A stretch of 64,000 bases of DNA from Flavobacteriales bacterium UBA4466 (GCA_905182895.1 CAJJDD010000003.1:1-64000), one strand, 5' to 3'. Numbered from the stretch's first letter, positions 43,550 to 55,567 are shown. A program made the numbers and translations. The notes: generated from the sequence alone by a model not told the origin.

Positions 43550-43672
43550 TGTTATCGAATAAGTGAAAACAAAATATCAAAGAATACTATGGTTAGACAG
43601 CTTGGTAGAACTATACTGAGAGAAGTTACCAGAGGTTTATTAGGAATATTGGATAAAAAAAATAATCAATGA
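43550..43672 (+). pseudogene. Orphan 3' remnant resembling the C-terminus of HerA-like/DUF853 ATPase
   Basis: RISENKISKNTMVRQLGRTILREVTRGLLGILDKKNNQ*, ending in an ATGA overlap with the next gene; no upstream helicase body. Confidence 0.5.
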
Positions 43673-44730
43673 GATTTTTAAAAATAATATCAGCGGCCTT
43701 TTTGGTCTCTTGTTCTCCGCAGGAACAAGGTAAAGATGCAGGTAAAGTATCTGACTCCAATTCTTCATCAGAGGATAACACTAATCAAGATTTAATCATG
43801 AGCGATCTTTTAACGGCTTTTTGGAATGTAGAAAACCTCTTTGACTTCGAAGATGACCCTAAAACTAGGGATAATGATTTTCTGCCAGATGGAAAGTATA
43901 AATGGACAGAAAGTAAATACTATCAAAAATTGGATAGGATAGCTCAAGTGATGAATGATTTTGGTGATGAGCTGCCTCATTTAATGGGGCTTGTGGAAGT
44001 AGAGAATCTTAAGGTGTTAGAGGATTTAGTAAAACATGATGATATAAGAAAGGCGGGCTATAAAATCGTTCATAAGGAAAGTAAAGATCAGAGAGGTATA
44101 GATGTGGCAGTTCTTTATAACCCTAATTACCTTGCGTTAATCGAGTTTGAGTTTTTAGATATCGATTCTCATTCAGATAAATCTCTTTTCAGTAGAGACA
44201 TACTTTATGCTAGCTTTAAACAAGCAGATGGGAGTGTTCTTCATTCTTTCACTAATCACTGGCCTAGTAGGAGGAATGGTTGGAAAGAAACTGAGCATAA
44301 AAGGCTGGCAGCAGCAAATACGCTTAAGAGTAAGTTAAATGACATTAAGATAAAAAATCCTGATGCTCAAATTCTGATATCAGGAGATTTTAATGATTAT
44401 CCAGATAACAAATCTTTGTTCGAAGTAATAGGAGCCAAGAGCATAAAAGATAAATCTGCAGATTTAATTAATCTAGCGTTTGAGTTAGATAAAGATAATC
44501 TAGGAACCATAACTTATGATGGTGATTGGGGTATGTTTGATATGTTTATAGTAAGTAAAAGTCTTTTAAACAAGACTAGTCTGGGATGTGAAAAAGAGTA
44601 CAATGAAGATTTTCAAAGAGATTATTTACTTTATTATGATAAAAAGTATAAGCAGAATCAACCGAGCAGATTTCAGGGAATAGATTCTTTGGAGGGTACT
44701 CCGATCACTTGGCGATATATCTTTATTTAG
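43669..44730 (+). CDS. Endonuclease/exonuclease/phosphatase family lipoprotein
   Basis: LTAFWNVENLFDFEDDPKTRDNDFLPDGKYKWTESKYYQKLDRIAQVMNDFG...GLVEVENLKVLEDL...SFTNHWPSRRNG...ILISGDFNDYPDN. Confidence 0.93.
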   Translation: MRFLKIISAAFLVSCSPQEQGKDAGKVSDSNSSSEDNTNQDLIMSDLLTAFWNVENLFDFEDDPKTRDNDFLPDGKYKWTESKYYQKLDRIAQVMNDFGDELPHLMGLVEVENLKVLEDLVKHDDIRKAGYKIVHKESKDQRGIDVAVLYNPNYLALIEFEFLDIDSHSDKSLFSRDILYASFKQADGSVLHSFTNHWPSRRNGWKETEHKRLAAANTLKSKLNDIKIKNPDAQILISGDFNDYPDNKSLFEVIGAKSIKDKSADLINLAFELDKDNLGTITYDGDWGMFDMFIVSKSLLNKTSLGCEKEYNEDFQRDYLLYYDKKYKQNQPSRFQGIDSLEGTPITWRYIFI

Positions 44731-44902
44731 AAAAAAAATAAATATTTACTAGATCGATAGCAGTAAATGTATAGTTAGAATAAAAATCCCATATGATAGC
44801 AGCATTACGATCCAAATTAAACAACTGTTCTGGAAAAAAAAGAAATATGTAAATTGCCTGTAATTATATTATTATTGCAGGTAAGTGTACTAATTACACG
44901 TT

Positions 44903-45642
44903 TTGGAATTGAAAAAAGGAATAATACTTGAATTAGCTGTACCCGTTAGACATGAGCCTTCTGATAGAGCGGAAATGGTCAACCAACTTCTATACGGAGA
45001 AGAATATGAGGTATTAGAAAAAAGAGAGAAATGGATTAGAATAAAACGATTCATGATTCCTATGAGGGCTGGATAGACATAAAACAACACTCTGAAAATA
45101 GGATTGAATCTTTGGAGGGTGCTTATTGCGACTCTTATGTTACACTCAGGCATATACAAAGAGGCGCATTAAACTTAACTCCAGGCTCGTTTCTTCTTTC
45201 TGAAGAAATTCTAAGAGAGTTGAATTTCGAAATAGTTGAAAATGACCAAGCTCCTAAAGATTTACGAGAATCCTGTATGCTTTTCCTAAATGCTCCATAC
45301 CTCTGGGGAGGAAGAACGCCTTATGGAATAGACTGCTCAGGCTTCACACAGTTAGTGTTTCGTTTGTTGGGTGTTTATACTCCTCGGGATGCATCTGAAC
45401 AGTTAGAGCTAGGGGAGCAAATTTCATTTGTGGAGGAGTCTAGAGAAGGAGATTTAGCATTTTTCGATAATGCTGAAGGTAGAATTACCCATGTAGGAAT
45501 AATTTTAGAGGAAGGTGGAGCTAAAAAGATAATCCATGCTTCAGGAAGAGTAAGAATAGATAACCTAGATCATAATGGGATATTTAATGAAGAAACACAA
45601 TCCTACTCTCACAAACTAAGAACAATCAAAAGAATATTATAA
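44903..45642 (+). CDS. SH3 + NlpC/P60 (C40) peptidase, frameshift near 45060
   Basis: N-terminal frame LELKKGIILELAVPVRHEPSDRAEMVNQLLYGEEYEVLEKREKWIRIK; catalytic APYLWGGRTPYGIDCSGFTQLVFRLLGVYTPRDASEQLELGE...HVGIILEEGGAKKIIHASGRVRID. Confidence 0.92.
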
Positions 45643-45644
45643 CT

Positions 45645-47329
45645 ATGAAAGATTCTAAAAATTCAGAAAATCTACCTGATGATCTGTCCTCAGACAAGGC
45701 CACTAATTATAATGGTGCACTGGCAACACTAGTAACTGTATTTTTCTTTTGGGGATTTATAGCTGCTGGAAACGGTGTATTGATTCCGTTTTGTAAAACT
45801 TATTTTAATTTAGACCAGTTTCAGAGTCAATTAATAGATTTTGCTTTTTATGGTGCATACTATATGGGAGCGCTTATGTTATTTGTGGTGTCTAGTCTAA
45901 AAAAGACTGACATAATGAATAAATGGGGATTCAAAAGCGGAATTGTTAAAGGGTTGATTTTATCTGCCGTAGGAGCTGGAGCCATGATATTGGCAGTCAA
46001 TGGAGCTGATCCAGGAGATTCGTCTGCCTTCGCCTTTATTTTGGGTGCATTGTTTATTGTAGCCCTAGGATTTTCATTGCAGCAGACAGCTGCGAATCCT
46101 TTTGCAGTAGCTTTAGGTGATCCAGAAACAGGCTCTCATAGATTAAACCTAGCGGGAGGTATTAATTCTTTAGGCACAACTGTTGGTACCTTTAATAGTG
46201 GGAGCGTGTATTATCGGGTACTGCTGCTAAGGCAGATATGGCTAGAGTCTATAGCAGATGGAAGTATTACTCTATCTTCTGTTCAATATCTTTATATAGG
46301 AGTAGGGCTTCTTTTTCTTATTATCTGCAGCCTTATTTAAGTTTTCTAATAAGCTACCAGATGCCAAAGCAGATCAAATTTTTAGGTGCTAAAAAGGCAT
46401 AAACACTCTAATTGCAATTACAGTAATACTAATTGTTGTTTTCTTTTTTGTGTTTAGACAATATTCAGGGTTGGCTCCAGGGGCCAAGTTAGACGCTAAA
46501 GCAGATCATTTAATTTTAATTCTTTCAGCTATCGGCCTTTTGGCTATTGTAGGAGGTTTATTAGGAGCCAATAAAATGGCTAAGTCAAATCCTGAAGGAT
46601 GGGGAGCCATGCAGTATCCTCAACTAGTACTTGGGATGTTGGCTATTTTCACCTATGTTGGAGTAGAGGTTTCTATAGGAAGTAATCTAGGAGAACTTTT
46701 AATGACCAAAGCTTTTGGTAGCCTTACAGAGTCAGAGGTGGCTCCATATATTTCTCTTTATTGGGGAGGCTTAATGATAGGAAGATGGGCTGGGGCTATA
46801 GCAGTATTTAATCCAGCCGAAGGATTAAAAAAAATACTTTATATAGTGGTTCCTTATGTTGCTTTTGGGGTAATTCTATTGGCTATTTACTTGGCAGAAT
46901 TTGAAGTAGTTCATTTACTAGGCTTCTCTGCATGTGTGGCGTTGCAAATAATAGGTTTCTTCTCTAGGAAAAGACAACCCAGCACGGACACTTAAAATAT
47001 TTGGTATATTAGGAATGGCAGCTATGCTTATAGGGTTGTTTACTTCAGGTAATATAGCTATTTATGCCTTTTTAAGCGGAGGTTTGTTCTGTTCTATTAT
47101 GTGGCCTTCTATATTTTCTTTAAGTATAAAAGGACTAGGGAAATATACTTCTCAGGGTTCTGCATTTCTAGTAATGATGATTTTAGGTGGCGCTATTATT
47201 CCGCCCATTCAAGGAAAATTGGCTGATATTATAGGGATACACGAGTCTTACATTATTTGTGTGTTGTGCTTTGCATACTTAGCTTTCTTTGCTCAAAAAG
47301 TAGGAAGCCTTCACCAGAAAAATGCTTAA
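45645..47329 (+). CDS. Sugar MFS transporter (FucP/GluP-like), three frame pieces
   Basis: [47 protein letters not shown]...[41 protein letters not shown]; remaining TM parts in 46450..46995 and 47015..47329. Confidence 0.9.
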
Positions 47330-47400
47330 TTGCATCTATCATTAGCTTTTAGTGAATGTACGGCTATAGTTTATAAATTTGCATCGCAAATAAACCAACC

Positions 47401-48439
47401 TTGATGATAAAATTCGCAGTAATAGGTTCTGGCCATATCGGTAAGAGACATGCCGAAATGATTTCTAGAAACCCAGAAGCGGAGCTAACCGCTATGTGTG
47501 ATAAGCGCCCTAAAGAGGAATGCGAGAATAACTTCGATGTTCCTTTTTACTCTACGGCAGAAGAAATGCTGGCGAATACTCCTGATACGGATGTAGTATG
47601 CATATGCACGCCTAACGGGTTACATGCCGAACATGCGATTAAATCACTAGATTCTGGAAAACACGTAGTGGTAGAAAAACCTATGGGCTTAACTAAGAAG
47701 GAATGTGAAGAAGTGATGTTTAAGGCATTAAATCGTTCTAAACAGGTTTTCTGTGTGATGCAAAACAGATATTCTCCCCCAAGCGTATGGTTAAAAGAGG
47801 TAATGGATACTAAGATGTTGGGAGAGATTTATATGGTTCAAACTAACTGTTACTGGAACAGGGACGATAGGTATTATAAAAAGAACCACTGGAAAGGAAC
47901 AATGGATTTAGATGGAGGAACGCCTATTTACTCAATTTAGTCACTTTCTAGATTTAATGTATTGGTTATTCGGTGATGTAGAAAATATTAATGGTGTATT
48001 TAAGGATTATAAGCACGAGAATAATACAGCTTTTGAAGACTCGGGTTTTTTAAGTTTTGACTTTTTGAATGGAGGAATTGGGTCTTTTAATTTTTCTACT
48101 GCCATCAATGATAAGAACTTCGAGAGTAGCATGACTATCATAGGAGAGAAAGGAACCATTAAGGTGGGCGGACAGTATATGAATGAAGTGGAATACTGTG
48201 AAATAGACGGATATGAAATGCCTGAGCTAAAAGAAGCTAATCCTGCCAATGATTATGGCTTCTATAAGGGCAGTGCAGCCAATCACATTCATGTGATAGA
48301 AAACGTGGTAGATACACTTTCCGGAAGAACGAACATTACTACTAATGCGTTAGAAGGATTAAAGGTAGTAGATATCATAGAAAGAATGTATGCTGCAGCT
48401 GAAAGACCAGTAAAGGTGGCGGAAAAAGTACTTAACTAA
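47401..48439 (+). CDS. Gfo/Idh/MocA family oxidoreductase (frameshift near 47925)
   Basis: IKFAVIGSGHIGKRHAEMISRNPEAELTAMCDKRP...DVVCICTPNGLHAEHAIKSLDSGKHVVVEKPMGLTKKECE; second frame QFSHFLDLMYWLFGDVENINGVF. Confidence 0.93.
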
Positions 48440-48448
48440 TTTTCTGAT

Positions 48449-49711
48449 TTGAAGGAAAACACCTTCGGTAAAAATGTAGCCACATTAATGATGGGTACAG
48501 GCGCGGCTCAGGCTATTACGCTTTTATTAGCATTTATAGTCACACGGCTTTATTCTCCAGAAGATTTTACCACTCTGGAGCACTATGCCATGATACTAAG
48601 TGTGCTTAGTGTGTTTTCTACTTTTAAAATGGAGTTGGCCATAGTTCAGGCTGATACTGATGTAAAAGCTCTAGCTCTAGTCAAATGGTGTTTAAGAACC
48701 ACTTTAATCGTATCTCTGTTGTGCCTCCTGATTTTCATCATATTTAATTCTCAGATAGCGGCTTTATTCCAAAACGAAGAGTTGGGTTTCTACCTTTACT
48801 TTATTCCTTTAAACCTTCTGTTATTTGGAGTGTTTCAGGTGATGGTTTATTGGCATCACAGGAATAAGTTATATAAAGCATCTAGTGTATCTAAGGTCAC
48901 TTTTAACGCTACTAATGAGCTAAGTAAAATCTCTTTTGGATGGCTAGATATAACTCCGGGAGGATTGATTTTCGGAAATTTGCTAGGTAGGCTTGCTTCA
49001 ATTCTGGCTTTCTTCAGAACATTGGGGCCTAACTTTAAAATAATAGGAGTCTCTAATTCAGAGATGGCTACTGCTGCTGAGGATTATAGTGAATATTACA
49101 GGTTTAGCGTATGGGGAAGTTTTTTAGCCAAATTAGCTGCATGGGCTCACATATTTCTATTTACGTACTTCTTTGGGCTTTGGAGTATAGGTTTTTTCGC
49201 TCTGAGTAGAAGACTAGTTCTGGGCCCTCTGAATATTTTTTCTCAATCTTTCGCTCAAGTTTTTTATCAGCAAATTTCAGAGATGAAAGATAATCAAGCT
49301 ATTAGACGTCTATTTTTTAAGTTCTTTTTCAGGTTGGTCGGTATAGCTGGTCTTATGGTAGCGGTAGTTATGCTGGTTCCCAATTCTTTTTACACTTTCG
49401 TATTGGGAGATAAGTGGGGAGAATTAGGAAGTTTTATAAAGCTACTTATTTTCTGGTTCGGGTTAAACTTTGTTACCTCCTGTTTGGCTTTTATTAATTA
49501 TCGTCTCAAAAAACAAAAGCAGATGCTGTTTTTAGATTCGCTTCACTTAGTAATAGTGGTTTCAAGTATCTGTTTTGGATTTTTCAATGGATATTCAGAA
49601 TGGGAAACCTTGCAATGGTTTGTCTTAGGAAAAATACTTTTCTTTCTAATTAATATAGGAGCAATGGTTTACTTTGTGCTTGCATCCTCAAAACTTAGAG
49701 TGAATGAGTAA
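48449..49711 (+). CDS. Lipopolysaccharide biosynthesis flippase (Wzx-like)
   Basis: FGKNVATLMMGTGAAQAITLLLAFIVTRLYSPEDFTTLEHYAMILSVLSVFSTFKMELAIVQADTD; many TM segments. Confidence 0.88.
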   Translation: MKENTFGKNVATLMMGTGAAQAITLLLAFIVTRLYSPEDFTTLEHYAMILSVLSVFSTFKMELAIVQADTDVKALALVKWCLRTTLIVSLLCLLIFIIFNSQIAALFQNEELGFYLYFIPLNLLLFGVFQVMVYWHHRNKLYKASSVSKVTFNATNELSKISFGWLDITPGGLIFGNLLGRLASILAFFRTLGPNFKIIGVSNSEMATAAEDYSEYYRFSVWGSFLAKLAAWAHIFLFTYFFGLWSIGFFALSRRLVLGPLNIFSQSFAQVFYQQISEMKDNQAIRRLFFKFFFRLVGIAGLMVAVVMLVPNSFYTFVLGDKWGELGSFIKLLIFWFGLNFVTSCLAFINYRLKKQKQMLFLDSLHLVIVVSSICFGFFNGYSEWETLQWFVLGKILFFLINIGAMVYFVLASSKLRVNE

Positions 49712-50826
49712 GAAAGTTGTCTCTCTGTTGTTTAGTAATTATAAAAACGATAATAGAGTTTTTAAAATGGCGAATTCTCTGGCTGAGAATGGTTATGATG
49801 TGACTATCCTAGCTTTATGCTATGGAGACGTTCCGGAGTTAGAATCGCAGGGGAAAATAAACGTGAGACGTTTAAAATTAAAGAGTGGAGCTCTGCCTAG
49901 TGGAAATAAACTATTTGGGAGTATAAAATATCTTGAATTCATTTTTAGAATTATATGGGGATATAGAAAGGCCGACATCTGGCATTGCAATGATTTTAAG
50001 CCTTTTATGGTGGGAGTAATGGCGCGTTTTTTTAATAGAAAACTTAAACTTGTTTATGACTGCCATGAGCTGGAGAGTGAGAGAAACGGGGTAACTAATA
50101 TCGAGCGGTTTTTAGTACTTAAGGTCGAGAAATGGTTCATTAAAAAGAGTTTTGTTATACATGTAAGTGAAGGAATAAAAAACTATTACAAAACCAAATA
50201 CGGAACGGCAGATAGCCAGACAGAAATTATATTAAATACTCCTCATACTTCAGCTTATGTTAAATCTAACGTGCTCAAAGAGAGACTTAATTTACTCCCT
50301 GAAGATAAACTTTATATTTATCAGGGAGGTTTAATGAAAGGAAGAGGAATAGAGACGCTACTCACAGTGTTTACTGAGCTAAGTGACTTCATATCGCATT
50401 TATGGGATATGGAGTCTTTGAAGCAAAATAAAGCTTGCTTCTAAAGAAAACAAAAACATTCATTTTGTGCCAGCAGTCCCATACACTGAGGTGGTTACTT
50501 ATACCTCCTCTGCTGATTATGGTCTGATTTCTGTAGAGAATATATGTCTTAGTTATTATTATTGTATGCCGAATAAACTTTTTGAATATGTTCAGGCGGA
50601 AATTCCGATATTGGTAAATGCCTTAGAGGATTGCAGAAATTTCGTAGAGGGGAATGGAATAGGAATGGCAGTAAAAGAAGAAACACCTGAATCATGGAGA
50701 CAGGCTGTTTTAGAACTTAGCAAAATAGATAAATCTGAGTTTACTTCTAATCTAAAAAAAGTGAAGGGAATTTATAACTGGCAGAACGAGGAAAAAAAGC
50801 TGCTTGAATTTTATAAGAAAATTTAA
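49704..50826 (+). CDS. Glycosyltransferase family 4-like protein (frameshift near 50380-50450)
   Basis: VSLLFSNYKNDNRVFKMANSLAENGYDVTILAL...DIWHCNDFKPFMVGVMARFFNRKLKLVYDCHELESERNG; second frame MPNKLFEYVQAEIPILVNALEDCRNFVEGNGIGM. Confidence 0.9.
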
Positions 50827-51760
50827 CGTGTTAATTACAGAAGAGATATCATACAGTAAACTGATTCAGAGCTTGCCTAGGCTAAAGGAATTTAATGTCT
50901 GTTATATAGCGGATTGGAGTAAAGTTGATTCTAATTATAAATACTTTTCTATTAGAGATGAATCTACAGATAAACTTCTAGGGGCTTTTTGTTTATTCTT
51001 TAGTAAACGAAAAGGGATGCTCCATTTAAGTAATCCTCCATTTTTCCAAAACTGTGGACTTTGGATTGGCAGCCAAGGGAAGAACCTTTACTATCAGAAT
51101 AGTCATCAGAAAAAGGTATTAAAGTCCTTAGCAGATTTTTTGGGAGCTTATAAATGGGTTAATATTTCTTTTCCACCAGAATGTATAGATATGCAGCCTT
51201 TTTACTGGGAAGGTTTTGTATGTAAAGTGCGTTATACCTATAGGTTAAAAACAACTGAATTTAGGGAGCTAAATAATGCGAGCAAAGGACTCAAAAGCTC
51301 TATTATGGCATTGAAATCTAAAGGGATTTCTATTCATCAAACATTGGACAGTCAAGCAACGGCTTTATTGGAGAACAGCTCTTTGCAAGGCAGAAAAAAA
51401 ATAGAGTCGGTCTATTTCAAGAAATTACTAGAGGTGTTAAAAACCTTAGAGACCTTCTCTGTGGTAAAGGCAGAAGTGAACCAATCAGAAGGAGTTTCTT
51501 GCGGAGTGAGAGTAGGAGATTCGTTCGTATACTTATTCGGGGGAGCAGAAAAGACAGAAGGGCTTTCGTTAGGAACAGCTTCATTATATCAACTAATCTC
51601 TAATGAGTTAGAAGCTAACCTTCAACTTATAGATTTTGAAGGAAGCATGATTCCTGGGGTAGAAAGATATTTCAGGTCATTTGGTGCAGAGCTTACACCT
51701 TTCTATAACGTAACCAAAGAACCAGCGGTATTGGGAGTGAAAAAGGCATTAAATATCTAG
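50804..51760 (+). CDS. FemAB/GNAT-like acyltransferase family protein in the polysaccharide cluster
   Basis: GNAT-like fold features (LLGAFCLFFSKRKGMLHLSNPPFFQNCGLW; VRVGDSFVYLFGGAEKTEGLSLGTASLYQLISNELEANLQLIDFEGSMIPGVERYFRSFGAELTPFYNV). Confidence 0.6.
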   Translation: MNFIRKFNVLITEEISYSKLIQSLPRLKEFNVCYIADWSKVDSNYKYFSIRDESTDKLLGAFCLFFSKRKGMLHLSNPPFFQNCGLWIGSQGKNLYYQNSHQKKVLKSLADFLGAYKWVNISFPPECIDMQPFYWEGFVCKVRYTYRLKTTEFRELNNASKGLKSSIMALKSKGISIHQTLDSQATALLENSSLQGRKKIESVYFKKLLEVLKTLETFSVVKAEVNQSEGVSCGVRVGDSFVYLFGGAEKTEGLSLGTASLYQLISNELEANLQLIDFEGSMIPGVERYFRSFGAELTPFYNVTKEPAVLGVKKALNI

Positions 51761-52091
51761 TCGCTTTAAGACTTAATTATGTGTTTAGTATTCATTTTCT
51801 ATTCTTTCTCCATAATTTTTCACATCTTATATAATCACACCGACGGTATTATAGGATATCTGTAAATTGCCCAAAATCTAGCTTATTAATTGTCATTACT
51901 GGAGTAATGCTAAAGAAGCGCTATTTTTAATGGAAATACTATCCTCATTTATAAAATTAGAAATAACGTAATTTCTTAGTTACTGTTATTTACTCTTGAC
52001 TTCAAAAACTATTTGTATTAGGAGTCGTTAAAAAAAACGAAAATAAACAGCAAATAAACGCTGCTTTTTTATGTTTTACTGTTAACGAATC

Positions 52092-52818
52092 TTACATGAA
52101 GGAATCGTAAGCTCTATCAAAGTCTTTCTGTCCAGAGAAAGAGGATTTAGATTTTTCTAGAAGTATACTTATTTGACTTCGGTATTCACTATTCCCTTCC
52201 CATTCTGTCATAACTATAATGGCGTTTTTTAAAAGTGTCTTTTGCTCAGAAGTTAACTCCTCTATAGAGCGATTTTCCAGAATAGTCATCGCATCCTCTA
52301 GAAGATGTCTGAGCCTCTCTTAAAGAACGCATCTTAAACATCGTGTATGACATGTAAACTTTTGCGCCAGGATCTTCCTGGTCTAAGTTGCACATGTACT
52401 TATACATTCCTTTAGCCTTTGTGTATTTTTCGTTGATTATTTGGTTTTCTGCATTTTCCATGCCAGTAGCTCTAAGTTCACCGAAGTAATCTTCAGCTTC
52501 ATCAATATATAAAGACTCTTTATCTTTTTTCACGAACTTCCCAGCAAATTTCATAGCCTCTTTAAATGCTTTAGGATATTTAGTAGATAAATCTTCATCT
52601 TGAGTGAACCTATAATGACCCATACTATAATATAAATAGGGTAGAGGGTCTTTTGAGTATTTGTCGTTTAGAAAATATGATTCAGACTTGTATACAAGCT
52701 TCTCATACTTTTCATCGACTAATAGCTCGAGCAAATCATCATAATCTTTATCCGATTGGCTAAAAATGGGTGCCATGTATAAAAGAGACACGACTAAAAG
52801 GAGTAGGTACTTATTCAT
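52092..52818 (-). CDS. Conserved hypothetical secreted protein (frameshift near 52290)
   Basis: MNKYLLLLVVSLLYMAPIFSQSDKDYDDLLELLVDEKYEKLVYKSESYFLNDKYSKDPLPYLYYSMGHYRF; TPR-like organisation. Confidence 0.6.
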
Positions 52819-52871
52819 TCTTGTTGATTTTATTTGGTTGTATCCAAATTTGATGCCTAAAGTAGTAGTTT

Positions 52872-52911
52872 TCCGCATCATTCAAAGGAATATCCCTTTT
52901 AATGATTGCGG
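52872..52911. repeat. Imperfect inverted repeat (hairpin)
   Basis: TCCGCA-TCATTCAAAGG...CCCTTTTAATGATTGCGGA: the arms are near-perfect reverse complements with one bulge and one mismatch. Confidence 0.6.
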
Positions 52912-52921
52912 ATGTTCAAAT

Positions 52922-52961
52922 ATTTAAATGGTTTTGAAGTCAAAAAGCTCACCATTTAAAT
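52922..52961. repeat. Perfect 10-bp inverted repeat with 20-nt loop
   Basis: ATTTAAATGG (52922-52931) ... CCATTTAAAT (52952-52961). Confidence 0.6.
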
Positions 52962-53252
52962 TCCAAACGGATGCTTAGGAGAGCTTTATGAAAGGAGAAG
53001 TTTTTTTTGAAGTATTATACGAAGAATGAGAACGTATGCATTAATCGCTCCTTTAGTCCTAGAGACTCCACGAAGAGATAAATTATAACAAAAAAGAGGA
53101 GTCTTCAGTTGGTCTAGATATGATATTTATGGTAATGGTTTAAAACTAGAGTCTTATTTTAGTGTATTAAAAGGTGTTAAGTTTATATGTTTTTAACGCA
53201 TCTAGGGTTTCTGTTTATTTACATTTGCCGAATCGATAAAAAACCAGATTTA

Positions 53253-55567
53253 ATGTCATTTTTCAAGCAGAGTGTTCTTCTACTTTCATTCCTACTAATT
53301 AGTTGTGCTTTCTACGCACAAAACGCCGCTGTAAAAGGATTCTTATATGATAAAGAAACTGGAGAACCACTCATAGGGGTGAATATTTACACTTTGAATG
53401 GGCAGTATTCAACTACCTCTAATATTGACGGATACTATTCATTGACGAAAATGACGGAGGGAGATTATCAGGTTGTTTTTTCCATGGTTGGATTTCTTGA
53501 AGTTATAGAGTCTGTATCAGTTGCAGGCAGGGATGTGAAAATGATTAACAAGAAACTTGCTGAAGATTCTATTAACTTGAAAGGAGCAGATGTATTTGGG
53601 GAGTTAAATGATCAAAAAAGTGAAGTCCGTATAGGAATAGAGACGGTTACTCCTAAGGAGATATCAAGACTACCAAGTATAGGAGGAGCGCCAGACATTG
53701 CTCAGTATTTACAGGTGATTCCTGGAGTTACCTTTACCGGCGATCAAGGTGGACAATTGTACATTAGAGGAGGAAGTCCTATTCAAAACAAGGTGCTATT
53801 AGATGGAATGGTGGTGTATAATCCTTTTCACTCTATCGGCTTGTTTTCTGTATTTGAGACAGATATTATTAGAACTGCAGATGTTTACACTGGTGGTTTC
53901 AATGCTAATTTCGGAGGAAGAGTCAGTTCTGTAATGGATGTAAAGACTATTGACGGAAATAAGAATAAACACAAAGGAAGAATAGCAATAAATCCTTTCG
54001 GAGCTAAAGCGGTATTGCAAGGACCTATTAAAAAGAGTTCTGAAAATGGGGGCGCTATAACTTATCTTCTTACTGCTAAAAGATCTTATTTACAGGAGTC
54101 GAGTAAGGTGTTATATGACTATATAGATGAAGAAGGTTTGCCGTTCAATTTCTTAGATCTTTATGGCAAACTTACATTTAGTGGTTCTTCAGGGAGTAAG
54201 TTTAGCGCTTATGGATTTAGTTTTAATGATGATGTAAGGTATAAAGCTATTAGCGACTTTAACTGGCAGAATAATGGTGCCGGAGCTAATTTTGTAGTTT
54301 CTCCTCAAACTTCTACCGTCCTAATAAATGGATTCTTCTCCTTCTCCGACTATTCAATCGAACTAAGGGAAGACGCAATGTATTGTGGAATAGTTCTATT
54401 GGCGGTTCTAATTTTGGACTAGACTTTAAGTATATTTTAGGTGATGACAATATAAATTATGGTGTTCAGATTCAAACGCTCCAAACTGAATTTAATACTT
54501 TTAATGATCAAGGAATAGGAATAGGACAAACCGAAAACACGACTGAAGCAGGTCTATACGTAAAGTACAAAAAACAGTGGGATAAGATAATCATCGAGCC
54601 AGGATTAAGATTTCAGTATTACTCAGCAGTAAGCGGAGGAAGGTTAGAGCCTAGGTTAGGAGTGAAAGTTAAGCCTTCAGAGGTGTTCAGAATTAAAGCA
54701 GCTGCAGGTTTATATTCTCAGAATATTATTAGCGGAAATTCAGACAGGGATGTAGTAAACCTGTTCTATGGATTTTTAACAGCACCTGATGAAATTCAAG
54801 ATGAATTTGTAAATAAAGATGGGGATTTAGTGGAAGTAAAAAATGCGCTTCAGAAGGCAAGTCATTTAATGCTTGGGTTTGAGTTCGATATTACAGAGAA
54901 ATTAAATTTAAACATTGAAGGTTATGTCAAGAATTTCAATCAGCTGACAAGCATTAACCGTAATAAAATATTTGAAGATACCCCAGACAATCAGGATCAA
55001 CCTGATTATTTAAGACAAGATTTCTTAATCGAAACCGGGTTAGCCAGAGGAGCAGATTTAGTACTTAAATACAGCGAAAAATCTACTTATCTATACTTTG
55101 TTTATTCTCTGGGTAAAGTAACTAGATGGGACGGTTTACAAGAGTATTCTACCATTTTTGATAGGAGGCATAATATTAATTTTGTGGCTACTCAAAATTT
55201 AGGCAAAAAGAAAACGTGGGAGGCTAGTTTAAGATGGAATTATGGTTCAGGGTTTCCATTTACTCAAACTAGAGGATACATAGAAGAGCCTTCTACAGAT
55301 GGCGGTGTAGCAGGAGATTATTATACTCTTAATGGAGATTATGGAATTTTATATTCTGATTTAAATGGAGGTAGGCTTTCTGATTACCACAGGTTAGACA
55401 TCGGAATCAAAAAGACTATCGATTTAGAAAATCTCAAGATTGAAATCACAGGAGGAGCGACTAATGTTTATAGCAGAGACAATGTCTTTTATTTAAATAG
55501 ATTGACTAATGAAAGAGTAGACCAACTTCCATTTTTACCTTCTTTAGGGTTCGATTTATTATTCTGA
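53253..55567 (+). CDS. TonB-dependent receptor with carboxypeptidase-regulatory-like domain (frameshift near 54390)
   Basis: AAVKGFLYDKETGEPLIGVNIYTLNGQYSTTSNIDGYYSLTKMTEGDYQVVFSMVGF; plug IGGAPDIAQYLQVIPGVTFTGDQGGQLYIRGGSPIQNKVLLDGMVVYNPFHSIGLFSVFETDIIRTADVYTGGFNANFGGRVSSVMDVKT. Confidence 0.94.

Noticed and set aside
44890-45159. Minus-strand ORF of 89 aa
   Set aside because: Antisense to the SH3-NlpC/P60 gene, whose plus-strand homology is clear across the same region; the ORF itself resembles no family.
47401-51760. New biosynthetic system in the oxidoreductase-flippase-glycosyltransferase-FemAB-like run
   Set aside because: Gene content fits an ordinary surface polysaccharide cluster; nothing beyond common families was seen.
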